64,000 nt of DNA, taken from the NCBI GenBank assembly GCA_024734555.1, contig JANPWX010000082.1:417757-481756 (forward strand), given 5' to 3'. Made by a program: the position numbers and the translations under genes. Below, one piece after another: positions 12,141 through 23,525 of this stretch. Numbering within the stretch: position 1 is the first letter of the stretch; the number at the start of each line of letters is the position of its first letter. The notes beneath the pieces were generated by a model. It was not told where the DNA came from and searched no databases. It saw nothing but the letters and a program-made list of their open reading frames with translations. The stretch is from Trochalopteron elliotii (lineage: Eukaryota; Chordata; Aves; Passeriformes; Leiothrichidae).

Positions 12141-12813
12141 ATTGGCTGTGGGTTTGCAAGATTTCCATGTTTTAAAAAAGGTTTTGTTATAAGTTAGTAT
12201 AGCTCTAGTTACCCCATAAGGGCCCCTTGTCTTGGAGTTTTCTCTTATCAGAAGTTGATAAGAGTTTCTGTGCCTCTCTGGTCTTTGCCCAGAGACTGTT
12301 TCCTATTGGTCCTTTCCCCATGACGCTCCCTGCCCATCCTCTCCTTCTTCCCCTGTCCATCATTAAGTGCCTATCTCCAAGGTCCAGAACTTTCGAAGAG
12401 ATTCGAACAGCAGTTGGCAGATTCCCCCGAGACCCCTCCCCAAATTACCTTGATTTGTTAGTAGTTAGGTAATTCAGTTGGCATGTGTTACTTTGCTTTG
12501 TTTTACTGGTTTGTAGTTTGTACCCACCCCTTGAACCTGTCCTGGACAAAACCCCCCTGTAGCCTTTTGTCTGGGTCTCTCCTGAGGCATCGGGCAGGAG
12601 GTAAGGGGCTCCCCTGTGACCCCCCAATAAACCTCTGTCCCGTCCGAACCTCCGAGAGTCCCCTCTTTCATTTACACCACGGCTGTGACAGCGAAAGTCC
12701 AGGGGCTGCTGAGCCAAGACTCACAAATCAGTCCTGTTGTGGCGTGTCGGAGCTGCTGGGAGGTCTAGCCGAACACCGGGCTGACCAAAGAGGCACGCAC
12801 TCCAACAATTGGC
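12141..12813 (+). mobile_element. Second solo LTR nested in ERV-A gag
   Basis: The LTR spans 12147-12807 (661 bp), from TGTGGGTTTGCAAG to GCACTCCAACA, with a perfect 6-bp duplication ATTGGC (12141-12146 and 12808-12813). AATAAA is present near 12627 followed by a short U5. It lies antisense to ERV-A. It shares few blocks with the ERV-A or ERV-B LTRs, so it represents another class II LTR family. Gag reading frame text matches on both sides (KKPNAN before, ANPTLQEM after, sharing the duplicated bases). Confidence 0.92.
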
Positions 12814-14423
12814 GTTAGGTTTCTTGGGCAGGGTTAAAATGGCCGCCTTGCATTGCTCATTCGCCTGTGTGAAGGCCACCTGCTCTAACACCTCCTCCCT
12901 GGCATGTGGCTTTGGCACCTGTTGCTCCACGGCAGCCGTCATCCTCTCAATGAAGTGGAGGTATGGTTCTGTAGGGCCTTGAAAAATTTCTAAATAATAA
13001 GGGAGGGGACCAGAGGGCCGCATCTCAAGGATAGCCTTTTCTGCCTGTGAAGTGACAAATTCAAGAAAAGGCTTCAGAGTGCCCACAGCCTGGTCAGAGG
13101 CTGCTGCCCAATCACCCTCATCCATTAGGTGGTCTAGGGTGATTGTGTCCCCATTCATGTCTGCAGCTGTGTTCGGATCTTTTAACAAGCTCGGGAGGGC
13201 GTCCTTTAGAAGATCTCTCCACGTTGCCTCCCAGAGTTTGTACTCTGTTTTATTGTTGAGGCATCGGAAGAGATGCTTCAGATCAAAGGGGACCGCCACC
13301 ATCCTGGCGAGTTGGGCATTTAACAATCCTTGGAATCTCTCGTCCATACTCCTTCAGGGCCTTCACTAAATCCTTGACCACATGCTGCAACATGGCCTGC
13401 CAGGTAATGTTTGTTTTTTTGCCCACCCCATGCCCTCCGGTAGGTAACTGGAGCAAGGGATGGGATGTGGCTGGGGACCAGGCTTCCAGTTTCCGGCTCC
13501 TCCTCCTCAGAGTCCCAACCGTGGGAACCGGAAGGGGGAGTGTGGGAACCAGAAGAGAGACGGGGCCGGGGGCACTCAGGGGGAGTGATTTGGCATTGGG
13601 ATGACCTCATGCAGGAGGCGGGTCTTTTGGCAGAACAAGAGGGAGGAGTTTGAGGGAAGGGTGGGGACAAGAACTCCTGGGAAGAGGGAGGGGTCTGGGA
13701 AAGGAAGGGGTTGGTTGGGGAATGAAAGGGATTATGGGAAGAAGAAGGGGAAAAGGCGGGAAGGGAGGACAAAGAATACGACCGGGCTATGCGATTGCCG
13801 CCATTTTGCAAACTGTGGCTGGAGGTGCCATTTTGTGGCAATTCACCTCCAGCCAAACTAAAGGGAACTCGGGGTTTAAAAACTGGGTAAGACTGGGAAA
13901 GGGAAAAGTCCCGGGTAGCCTGGCCAGGGCTACCACAGGAATCCCGAGCGGTCCGGCCAAGACTGCCTGGGCGGGGGAACTTCGGCATCCTAAGGGAGCC
14001 GGGGCTGGTGGGTATAGGTTTTCCCACTGCTCTCTTAAGCATGCCTGCCTGGGCACGAGGGGATTTGGGACTGAGGGAAGGGGTAGTCAAATGCGAACTG
14101 GGGGAAACACACTCAGGACTGCCCCTCTGCCCTTTCTGCACTCCCCTGATTTCCAACAGACCAGCTTTAATCTGCTGCGGCCAAAACGTGAATTTAGCAG
14201 CTTTCATGTCCCCTGACCGGGCCAAATTGGTAAATTTTGTGCAGACTTCATCCCAAAAGGGGATGCTGCTTACATGGTCAGAGGTGGTGTTGGGAAAGTG
14301 CAGGAAAAGCAGACGGGTAAACCTTTTTAATTCTCCTTTTGAGAATTTAACGTTAGCAACAGGGAAAACACCAACAATTTGATAAAACACCCCTTTCTGG
14401 GCAGTCGAGAGCCTAGCACCCAT

Positions 14424-15081
14424 CTTGGCTCAGTGGAAAGTTGACTGCCCACACACAGCACAACCGTGAGAAAATAAAACTTAAACCGAAATAAAACACC
14501 CAAACATGCTTAAAACCAGGTCAGGTGAAAACCTTGCTCCCAGGGTGTTGCATACAAAGAGAAAAAAGAAACCAACAGCAAAAACTCCACACACAAGCTA
14601 CCGGCCCACAAACTAAAATTTTATAAACAACTAAACAAAATAAAATCCCAACCAGAGTAAATTTTCTGGAGAGGGCAAAAGGAGCTCACCCCCCAGGGAC
14701 TGCGCAGTCCAAAGTCTCTTGGAGCAGAACCTCCAAGCCGACTTCCCAAAATGAGGCTATAGCCTCGAGGCTTGTTAAAAGCCTCCACATATGTGCTCCA
14801 GGTGGAGCCACACTCACCAAACTCCAGTCACAAGGGCTGAAATTGGTGTGCTGGTGCCTCCTCGCTGAGGAAGACTTCTCCAGGTGTGAAGAAGCTGCCT
14901 TCCTCACCCACCGGGAGGTCACCCTGCGAAAGGGCTGCTATGACCGGTGGTGCGTGATGCGCTGAGGGCTCAGATCCAGGCACTTCCACAGACCCTCCAG
15001 AGCCTCTGCGCAGGGTCTGGTGATGTTTGGGTCAGCTGCGTCAGCCACCATGCTGTCACACTTCACTGTGCTCTTTAGCAG
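14424..15081 (-). other. ERV-A leader between primer site and gag
   Basis: This is the untranslated leader of the proviral transcript, which would hold the packaging signal and splice donor. Its sequence is decayed and I could not place the donor with confidence. Confidence 0.6.
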
Positions 15082-15099
15082 GCCCCACGTTGGGCACCA
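15082..15099 (-). promoter_or_regulatory. ERV-A primer-binding site, tRNA-Lys(1,2) type
   Basis: The minus strand reads TGGTGCCCAACGTGGGGC three bases after the LTR end. It matches the Lys-1,2 site used by several betaretroviruses except for T instead of C at position 4. ERV-B carries exactly the same 18 bases. Confidence 0.88.
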
Positions 15100-15102
15100 G
15101 TC

Positions 15103-15495
15103 TGCAGCGGTGTCCACTTTTCCAAGCACGGCTAGCCTCAGCACCGCTGCAAGCCAGTGGGACTTGGCAGCCGAGGAGTGCTAGCATGGCTAAGATGGGG
15201 AGGTGAAAGGAGGGACTCTCCAGAGGTTAAACCAAACCAGAGTTTATTGGGTTCGGGACGGAGCCCTCACCTCGTGGCCAGTGCCTCAGGCGAGAGAGGT
15301 CAGCCCTCGAGGCGGGCCCTTATAAAGGGAGGTGGGACTTAGGGGAGGGTTCAACAGGGGACCAATAAAGTGTAGCAGGGGAGTGGCTGATAACGTAACA
15401 GATGTATACAATAACAAATCATGGGGAAGTGGGAGGGGAAAGCCTGGATCCTACCCAATCACTCAATGCCTCTCCTAGAATCTTCCAGACTCAGA
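15103..15495 (-). repeat. ERV-A 5' LTR, truncated (U3 mostly lost)
   Basis: It is colinear with 5287-5680 of the 3' LTR up to CTTCCAGACTCA, then switches abruptly to unrelated AT-rich DNA. About 225 bp of outer U3 is missing. The TATA-like and AATAAA elements are retained. About 23 differences in 393 bp were counted by eye. Confidence 0.9.
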
Positions 15496-16059
15496 CTCAG
15501 ACTGCTGCCAGTTTCATGTCAAGCACATCAATTTTCTAGTGGGAAAACATGGCCCTTTTGGGTATTGCTCTCTCATCTAGTGAGAAGCATAATGAGATGT
15601 TTTTAAAACTATTTTGCTAAAGTTCTCGATTTGCTATTGGAAAAGAAATTGCATTTGGAATGAAAGCACTTACTTTTTGTCAGGTGAGATTTGAAAACAT
15701 CAGTTTGTAAACCTAAGCCAATTATTTTCATTTTAGATCTGCTTTATATTAATCTGTGTTGATCTCTGTTATTATACTACCTTCCCAGTGCCTTTGACTC
15801 ATTCCTGCTGTAGGGCCTGGGTTCACTGGAAGAGCCACATCTTTCATGCCACTATGGCCACTCAATCCAGTTTGTATCACAGGGAACATATCCCAGTGGA
15901 ACGTACAGCCCATGAAGATGCTTGGCACAAAAATGCAGAAATGGGATTCAGGCAGATTTTATGAGGTGAGAACTGGATATTTTTTAAGGAAAATATTTAG
16001 ACATTTAATGGCATTATGGCCCATATTTTAATATATATGTATTCACTTCCATTTCTCAA
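15496..16059. other. AT-rich spacer, nothing recognised
   Basis: This begins right at the truncation point of ERV-A. No repeat or gene was recognised. Confidence 0.35.
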
Positions 16060-16630
16060 TGTGCTGGTTTGAAAGTAAACCAGTGGGAAAAATTAACCCC
16101 ACACGAATACCTTGAGAGAGATTTCAGGTCAGAGTTACAATTTAATGTAAAGATTACAATGAATGCAATGATACAGAAAAGCTGGCTCTAACCCACAAAT
16201 TCAGAGTACAACCTGGCACCCTGTGGGTCAGGGTGGTGGTTGCAGTCCAATTAAATGGTGGTTGCAGTGGAAGTGATGGTTGCAGTCTTGTCAAAAGCGG
16301 TGATCCTTGTGGAAGTTCTGGTCCAGCCCTTGCTCTCTCGAATCATGGTGCTGGCAATGTCCTGAGTCCCCAATTATATATAGTCAGGTGCCAGCAGGAA
16401 TGCTCAGTACCTCCCCCAGCGCAGTGAGTTTTACAATGGAATGATGTAATCTTATGAGTCATAGGGTATTTTTGGGAATCCTTGATGGCCGAGGTCTTAC
16501 AGCTGCCTTTTATTCTGCTGCAGTTGGGCCATTATGGCTCATTAGCAGAGATGACCCCCTCAGGATGCCTGGTGTGGCTGCTTCCCCCGAGGGAGTTATG
16601 CTGTCTGAGTTGCAGTGTTTGCCATTTGAT
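16060..16630 (+). mobile_element. LTR fragment, TGTGCTGGTTTGAAAG family
   Basis: It opens TGTGCTGGTTTGAAAGTAAA and runs through TTTCAGGTCAGAGTTACAAT, a GTTGCAGT-rich region and CATTATGGCTCATTAGCAGA. The same order of blocks is found at 45041-45522 and, reversed, at 52890-53431. The last part of the LTR seen at 45.5 kb (AATAAAGAACACTGC) is not found, so the 3' end is probably truncated. No target duplication was found. Confidence 0.7.
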
Positions 16631-19600
16631 ATTGAATTTCCAGTACAAAGGCAATTTCAAGAAATTACTTTTCATTAACTGCATGTAGACTAATATCTGA
16701 CATTCATCTGAAATTTGTTGCACGAGATCCAAGTGCATTTCAACTACATTTTCCATACTGATCCTGCTGAAGTAATTGATTTAACTTCCATAATCTTCAG
16801 TGGAGCCCAGAATTCATCCTCTCCTGAGGTATTTAAGCCCTTCAGTTTTTTTTTCTCTCCTTAACATTTGCCCTCTCCCTTTCTTACCTTAAATTCCCTG
16901 CTCTATTGTCATGGGCTTACTGCATCCATCACTAAAATGCAGCTATTCCTATTCATCAGCTTGCTGCAGTGCTACATAAACAAATGAAGATAAATATAGG
17001 AATTGGGGAATGAGGTATCCTAGGGGACCTTACAACTTTGTTTTTAACATTTGAAATATTATTAAACCATATTTTTACATTTAAAATCACACCACCTTGT
17101 CTTTGCATGTGCTTTTCCTTCAAACTGAGACAATTCTGTAAGAATTGCTTGAGCGCTTGAGTGTATGTTGGCAGGTGCAGCTAGAAGCTTGCTACAACAT
17201 CAGCATGTCCATACCATGAATTCAAGACTCTCTCACCTACATTTAAATGTTGCTTTGTCAGAAATCTAGGTAATAAAAAAATACCAGGCCCAGTGAAATA
17301 AATTGGCTAAATATGTTTTCCTGGTCACTGTTTAATTTTCATACATCATCTGTTCTTTAACTATGAGCTCATTATTTTATATTCCTTCAGTTGAATTTGT
17401 GCAAATTAAATATACTATCACATGCTGTGTAACTGTTTGCTCTGACATGTTATATAGTTTTGCCATTCAAGAGGCTACCATGATATTATGCAGACATATC
17501 TGTTTATTCAGTAGACCATTATGCTTATCACTTCAGCCATTTTCGTTCCAGCTTTCACATCTATCGTTCTGACTGTGTAATGTCCAGCAATTTAATTCCT
17601 ATCTGAAAAACTTCAAAATTAAAGGAAAAGATTAATGGTCATTTAATAACCTGTGAGCAAAACTCTCTATTTTGATTGTCTTTGTTGTTTAACATTAGTT
17701 GATGTATGTGCCAAAGAAAAAATGAGGTAATGGGAACAAACTCAACTGAGTCAGAAGATGTTTGGAATTTAGATGCACTTTTAGTTTATTGAGAGCCTGA
17801 AAAAAGAAGCAGATCTGTGGGAAACATGAAAATATGTGCTTTAAAGCAAAGGGAGTCTCCATTGGTCAGCTTTACTAAAATACATTGGTAGATTGGACAG
17901 TATTTCATTTATGGTCTGAAAAACAAATAAACATCAGGTTACATTCTTAGTACATGCCTCTAAGCAGAGATCCTTGAAGTCAATAAGGTTACACTAGTAT
18001 ATTGTAGCTAAAATCTGTCCCTGAATACAAAGAGAAGTGGTGATGACTGGTCACTTTTAATAACTGCATAGGTCAAATTTAGGTTTTTCAAATCTTTGCT
18101 GTTACTAGTAAGTATCTACTGTCCTTCAACAGAATGAAAAAAGGAACCCAGGTTGCATATATTATTATGTTATGCCTATTTTTTCTCTTTGTCATATTGA
18201 TAGTAATATTACTTGGCTCCTACTTTCTACTTCCCCTCTTCCCCTTCTTTTGTTTCCTGTTATCAGCAAACTACATAAATGGATGCTTCAGTTAAGTTTG
18301 CACTCCTGCAAAGCTCAGCTCCTGAACTGGACTGCCCAAACCATGTGTTCAGTGTGAGTCTGGTTCTGCAGAGCTCTGCAGTGATGGGCACCAGTAAAAT
18401 TGTTGGTTAGGTAAAGTACCATCACTCTTAGGCATACACCAGAAATGGAAGACAAAACTGATGTTTTGCTTGTGCTAAGTCAGCACTAAGTACTGCAGGT
18501 CTTCAAGACATTTTTAAGGAAGTATCTTTTACTAGCTAACTTTGGAAACAGAAAGTTCAAAGAGCTTGATGCTTGTTGGGGCAAATTTTGTATTGACCAC
18601 ACAGCATTGTGTCAATCAGGAAAAACTCAACTGAAGAAAATAAGGCCATAGGGAGGTACTTCATGGGTTTTTTTGGCAGTAACATATTTGCTAGTATCAA
18701 ATACATACTATCTTTATTTCCATCAAGTATTTGAACATGAGTTTTCTGAGGTTTATTTTTGAGTATATCACTGTGTGGAAATCCATAAAATTTCAGTGAA
18801 AAAGTGCTCAAGGAATTCTAACAAATCCTTCTGGATAGCTATATATATCAGTGTGCTGGGGAAGGGGTGAGGAGCCTTTGATTCAAGGAAAACATTTGTT
18901 ACATCAGAAAACATCAACTGAAAGTTTAGCCAAATTATTTAAGTTGCATGGTCTCACAAATTAAAAGTAGTTGAAGACAATTATAGAACTAAATGGGAGA
19001 ATAAAGCATTCTGAGGAAAATACTGATGTGCATTTGGTTTGTTTTAATATTGGATCAAGAGATTCCTTGCTTTTTTACCACTGCTGAATCTAGCTCTGGA
19101 ATGCTCTTGTCATACCAGTGGGCTTTAGAAAAAGGCTAGTAATTTGAAGGAAACACAGGCTGAAGCAATAAATTTTATTTAGAGTCAGGGAAGAGTTTTC
19201 CTTTTGTAAGTGCAATTGAAAATACAGTATTAATAGTTTGGCCAAAACTGTTGATGCTTTCCAGGTACCTGTATGCACTAATACATATCAAAGTGAGTGA
19301 CAGTTTATATCTATCTTGTTTGTAATTATTTTCCTTTGCACTCTCCCAGACAGGTCAATTTTTGCAAACTATCAAGAAACTGATGCTAAAATTTTGATTG
19401 TACAATGGTCTTTCTCTTCAAAAGTTGGCTATAGTCAGAGACTGGTGTTCCTTGCAGTTGTGCCCAGACAGTTGGGCAAGTGTTGCCATCCACTGGGAGA
19501 GGAATAGATGGCTTTAGCAAAAGGCCCTCCAGTTCTCTGCTTTATGTGTCCTAAAGCAGTTTCTCCCTGTGGTGGTGCATCCCTCCTCTATCCCTTTTCC

Positions 19601-19942
19601 AGGCTGCACTGTGGTCTGAGAAATGCTTATTATGCCTTGGCCTTGATAAGCAGCCCCTGGGCTCAGCTCGTTTTGAGCTTATCAGAAGCACTGTCTGCTC
19701 CCAGGAACTGCTGCTGTCTAACAAGCTCCTGTTTTCTTTATGAACAGACTTGGAAACTATTTTTCTTGCTCAAGCAGCACAACATCCCCATTCTCATACT
19801 TTCAAAGAAAGTTCTGCCCCTAACTGTGGCTAGGAGGAAATATTGTTATAGCTAAAGCCCAATCTCTTGCCACCCTATAACCAGCAGTACCAACTGAGAG
19901 CCTTTGAGCTCTCCTGGACCACAGCAGGCAGTGACCAGCAAC
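16631..19942. other. AT-rich non-coding DNA, 3.3 kb
   Basis: I see no gene, RNA gene or recognisable repeat here. All frames are shorter than about 115 codons and look random. Confidence 0.4.
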
Positions 19943-21112
19943 CTCCCTGTCTCAGTGTGAAAGACAAATGTTTGCCAAGAAAGGCAGGAACCTCCCTTGG
20001 AATGGAGAATATGATCCCCTTCCTTTCAAATTATTACAACTTTGAAATTAAGGGGCTTTCAGGCAAAGATATGGGGAAAGGAATAACAGTTCTTTACTAG
20101 TATGGATATGTATAATAAGGTTAACAAACAACAACAACAGCAACAACCAGAACCAGGAACCCAGTGACAGCCTTCTCTCAGCTGTCAGGCTTTGGTGCGG
20201 TTCCTGTCACAGACAGCAGAGGTGCTGGTGGCTCCCAGCTGGGCGGGGCAGGCACAATTACTCCCCCGCAGCGGCAGCAGGGGGCGCTGTGGTGCAAGTC
20301 AGGGTCTCTCTGCGAGGTTCATGGTGGGTGTGTCAGCAGAAGAGATAGAAAAGGGGTTTCCTTTACAAACTCATGGCAGGCAGCCAGGCCCAGTGCCCCT
20401 CCGCATGACAAAATGGGCTGTAGCAGGAACCTTGGAGCAGCAGCTGTAATGGCAGAGGTGGGCACACCTGGGGGTAGCAAACAAAATGCAGCAGAAACTC
20501 TGCAGCAATAGCAGGAGTCATGGAATGTCCTGGCAGGCATGGAGTGCTGGATCACAGTGTAGTGAAAAACCTGGAGCAGTGGCAGAAAAAAGTGGGCTGA
20601 GCAGCAGCGTGCAGCTGGAAGATGCCCCCTTGGAGGAGGGAGGGGCTCAGGCTCCCAGGTTTTCCCCTGAGGCGCCAGAGTAGATGGTGAGGGTCTTTTC
20701 CAGTGAAGTCCTGTGTTAATAAGGTCCCAATTCAACAGCCGCTCTTACAAGCAAAGGCTCACCTACAGTAGAAGAAGCAGTAGGAGGACAAAACCTCCAC
20801 AGTGGCAACGAACTCTCTGGGCAGCAACGGTCCATTCCTCTCCGATCCTGAGAATGAGAGAGCAAAGAGCTGCGCCCAGCGCCTCACCCCCAGCCAAAAT
20901 CTCTCAGTATCTCTGCCCTTCCAAAAGAAAGCCCCTAAGCTTTCTAACACTGCAGCTGCACCCTTCCCTCCACTTTGGCCACTTCTTCTGTCTTTTAAAT
21001 ACCAGTCGTTATTGTCTCTTAGCAACGAATAGGACAAAATTCCCTGAGAGGAAGAAAGAAAGAAAAAAATAAATAAAGAAGAAACAAAAAAATCCTAATC
21101 TCCAACACGCCC
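19943..21112 (+). mobile_element. Solo LTR, TGTCT…TTGAAAGACA family (1,160 bp)
   Basis: The LTR runs from TGTCTCAGTGTGAAAGAC at 19948 to CCTAATCTCCAACA at 21107. The flanks CTCCC (19943-19947) and CGCCC (21108-21112) match at 4 of 5 bases, consistent with an aged 5-bp duplication. Internal markers are AATTATTACAACTTTGAAA, AACAACAACAACAGCAACAA and GGCAGCAGGGGGCGCTGTGG. The last region is CpG-rich and accounts for the small random frames here. Confidence 0.8.
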
Positions 21113-21334
21113 TCTGAGTGGGGCCTCTCAGAGCCAGCAAACTCTCAGGTTTGCTATAGTTGGAGGATTGCTGAACAATGGCGAGTCCTTGGTTGATACC
21201 CTCACTTCTCAAGGCCTGACCCTTTGCTCATTGGGAGATGCAAAGGCATCCAAAGTGAGTATTTCTCTGACCTTCTTGGGGAATTTTTCATAGGTACCTT
21301 GCTTGCACTGACTCCTTATGTCTGTGTGCCCTGC

Positions 21335-21976
21335 TCAGGAGCAAGGCTGCCACTGCCCCACCCCTGTCATTTTTTGCCACTGCTCTGGTTTTTCACTATA
21401 CTGTAGCTCTGCAACCCCTGCCCTGCTGGGATGCCCCGCAATTCCAGTCCTGCCAGGATGCCCTGTCATTCCAGCTACAACTGTGGAGTTTCTGCTACCT
21501 CTTGCTTGCTACCCTAGGGGAGCCCGCCCTGCCATTGCAGCCCCTGCTCCTAAGTTCCTGCTGCAGCCCATTTCACCATTCAGCCCATTCGCTGTGAGTG
21601 CGTGGTCCCTGAACTCACACCACAGCGCCCCCTGCTGCCGCTGCAGAGGAGTAATCGTGCCTGCCCTGCCTGGCCGGGAGCCACCAGTGCCCCTGCTGGC
21701 TGTGACAGGAACTGCACCAAAGGGGAAAGTGCCTGACAGCTGAGAGAAGGCTGTCACTGGGTTCCTGGTTCTGGCTGTTGTTGCTGTTGTTGTTGGTTAT
21801 ATGCCTTGTTATACATATATATCCATACTAGTAATGAACTGTTATTCCTTTTCCCATATTTTTGCATGAAAGCCCCTTAATTTCAAAGTTATAATAATTT
21901 GGAGGGAATAATAATTTTCAATTTGAAGGGAGGTTCCTGCCTTCCTTGGCAGACACCTGTCTTTCAAACCAATACA
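21335..21976 (-). mobile_element. LTR of same family, opposite strand, 3'-truncated
   Basis: On the minus strand it opens TGTATTGGTTTGAAAGACAG at 21976 and follows the 19948 copy through the ATTATAATTT block, the ACAACAACAGC run and the CAGGGGGCGCTGTGG block. Similarity fades below about 21340, where the other copy continues for another 0.5 kb. The pair forms a large inverted repeat with a spacer of about 230 bp. Confidence 0.75.
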
Positions 21977-22017
21977 GCTGCATTCCTTTTTATCCTTGCT
22001 CTTACTATCCTTTTGTC

Positions 22018-22066
22018 ACACGCACCTAAACACACACACGCACACACACACATATACACACATGCC
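22018..22066. repeat. (CA)n-rich microsatellite
   Basis: An imperfect CA/CG dinucleotide tract lies beside the reversed LTR. It is purely simple sequence. Confidence 0.8.
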
Positions 22067-22899
22067 TAGATAGTCTTCAGTTCATTTCTGTTTTGATTGC
22101 CTGGATTTTTGGGGGGTTTGTTGTTGCTTGTTCTTCCTTGGTGTGCCTTAACTGTCCTATAAGAAGTAGAGGGAATCTTGCCAATGAACTTCGTGGTGCT
22201 GTCACTTAATATTAAATACGTTTTTTACTGATACCCTTGGTCCTGATTTTTTAAGTGATCTCAAACACTCATTTGTAACATTCCCTTACAAGGAATTTTG
22301 GGAAACATAGCCATAAGTTGGTTTCTGAAAACAAAGCAGGTTCTCGATGCATGCAAAAATTGGTTGGCAAATTGCCCTGCCACCAGGAAAAATTTGCTGG
22401 AATCAGTGGGCAGATGTCCATGGCAAATCTGCAGACTTACTGAAACTTCCTTTCTCACATAATTCACAGAAATTCTTGAAAGCTTCCCAACTTTTGTGTT
22501 TGTTGCTATTTTTATTTTGAATGGGAAAAGGGGAAAGAGCATATGAATAGTAACACATGTAGACACATTTTATGTAAAATTATATTCTGCTCTTCTAATA
22601 GCACATAGGGATGAATTCATGATATGCGTTGGCATGCATGCATGTTCTGCATTCGCAAGTGCTTTGTGAAATCAATTCCAAGCCAAACATTACATTCTAT
22701 GTGAGAGAAAAGGCCTTGGTTACATGTATGGATTGCATTTTTAGAATAATGATGGCATTGCCTCGCCTGAAGTGTTCATTCCAAAAACCAAGAGGGGTTC
22801 CAATTTTCCTTAAGTCTGTTCGGGGAAACAACAGTTCTTGGGTCTTCAAAAATTGGCAGTAGCAAGGAACTTACTTGATTCATTAGAGCAAATGTCTGA
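22067..22899. other. AT-rich spacer, nothing recognised
   Basis: No gene or repeat was recognised in these 0.8 kb. Confidence 0.35.
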
Positions 22900-23525
22900 A
22901 AGGGAAGCCATATGAGGAGCGGCTGAGGTGCCTTGTTTTCTTCAACCTGGAGAAAAGGAGACTGAGGTCAGACCTCATTGCAGTCTCCAACTTTCTTACA
23001 AGGGGAAGCACAGGAGCAAGTACTCTCCTGGCCAGTAACAGGACCCAAGGAAAGCACATGAAGCTGAGTCAGGGGAGGTTTGGGTTGGATATCAGGAAAA
23101 CGTTCTTCACTCAGGGGGTGATCACTGGAACAAGCTCTCCAGGGAAGTTGTCATAACACCAAACCTACCTGAGTTCAAGTGCTCTCAGGTACATAGTATG
23201 ATTTTTGGGGTGTCCTGCTGAAGTACTAAGGCCTGGACAACAAGCTCTGACTGAGCCCTGAACAACAGGCCTTGAGACAAAGTTGACCTCTAGAAGAACT
23301 TTCCAACCCAATGTTATATGTATTCGCTTATTAACGAAGTATTAGTAGCATTATGATATATGTATCCACTCATTGGCAAAACATGTATTTACCTTTCCAT
23401 ATTTAGAAACTAGACAAGGCCACTTGTTTAGCGAGTTGTGCTGACCCTACCCACTGGCAAAAAAAACAGTGGTTGGACTTGATGATCCTGATAAGTCCCT
23501 TCCAAATCAGCAGATTCTATGGTTC
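22900..23525 (+). mobile_element. CR1 LINE 3' end with an internal insertion
   Basis: The first half (22905-23219) matches CR1 (GAGGAGCGGCTGAGGTG, CTCATTGCAGTCTCCAAC, GTTCTTCACTCAGGGGGTG). The tail (23469-23525) is GTTGGACTTGATGATCCTG…TCCCTTCCAAATCAG…TTCTATGG. About 250 bp of foreign DNA lies between, at roughly 23220-23468. Confidence 0.8.
23220..23468. mobile_element. Unidentified ~250-bp insertion in CR1
   Basis: This block begins near TGCTGAAGTACTAAGGCC and ends near CCACTGGCA, so it has TG…CA termini and interrupts otherwise colinear CR1 text. It could be a short LTR or a SINE-like element. No clean target duplication was found and I do not recognise the family. Confidence 0.4.

Larger units (their letters stand above)
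11805..14423 (-). pseudogene. gag: ERV-A gag pseudogene
   Basis: The frame starts MGARLSTAQKG at 14423, a myristoylation-type matrix start that is about 75 percent alike to ERV-B over the first 100 residues. A long Pro/Ser-rich region follows, ending in SEEEEPETGS. A frame change near 13390 precedes capsid (13347-12814), where the major homology region FQGPTEPYLHFIERM is intact. A solo LTR at 12147-12807 then interrupts. Nucleocapsid resumes at 12146 with one CCHC zinc knuckle (CLLCGRKGHWCQQC, CX2CX4HX4C) and a Gly/Arg/Lys-rich end stopping at 11805. It cannot produce full Gag. Confidence 0.9.
5287..15495 (-). mobile_element. ERV-A: class II (beta-like) provirus, minus strand, old
   Basis: In transcription order (decreasing coordinates) it reads: truncated 5' LTR 15103-15495, primer site 15082-15099, gag 14423-11805, dUTPase-like/protease to 10287, pol to 7464, env 7412-5926, polypurine tract 5907-5920 and 3' LTR 5906-5287. 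Two unrelated-orientation solo LTRs are embedded at 12147-12807 and 10708-11329. By eye the LTRs differ at about 23 of 393 alignable positions, far more than in ERV-B, so this is the older insertion. Every gene is broken. No target duplication is visible because the outer end of the 5' LTR is missing. Confidence 0.93.

Noticed and set aside
13650..14216. 188-codon plus-strand frame
   Set aside because: It is the antisense shadow of ERV-A gag. The Gly/Arg/Lys-rich composition mirrors the Pro/Ser-rich gag region on the other strand.
19948..21976. CRISPR-like repeats or a tandem array
   Set aside because: The repeats are two inverted LTR copies in a vertebrate genome. There are no regularly spaced short repeats anywhere in the window.
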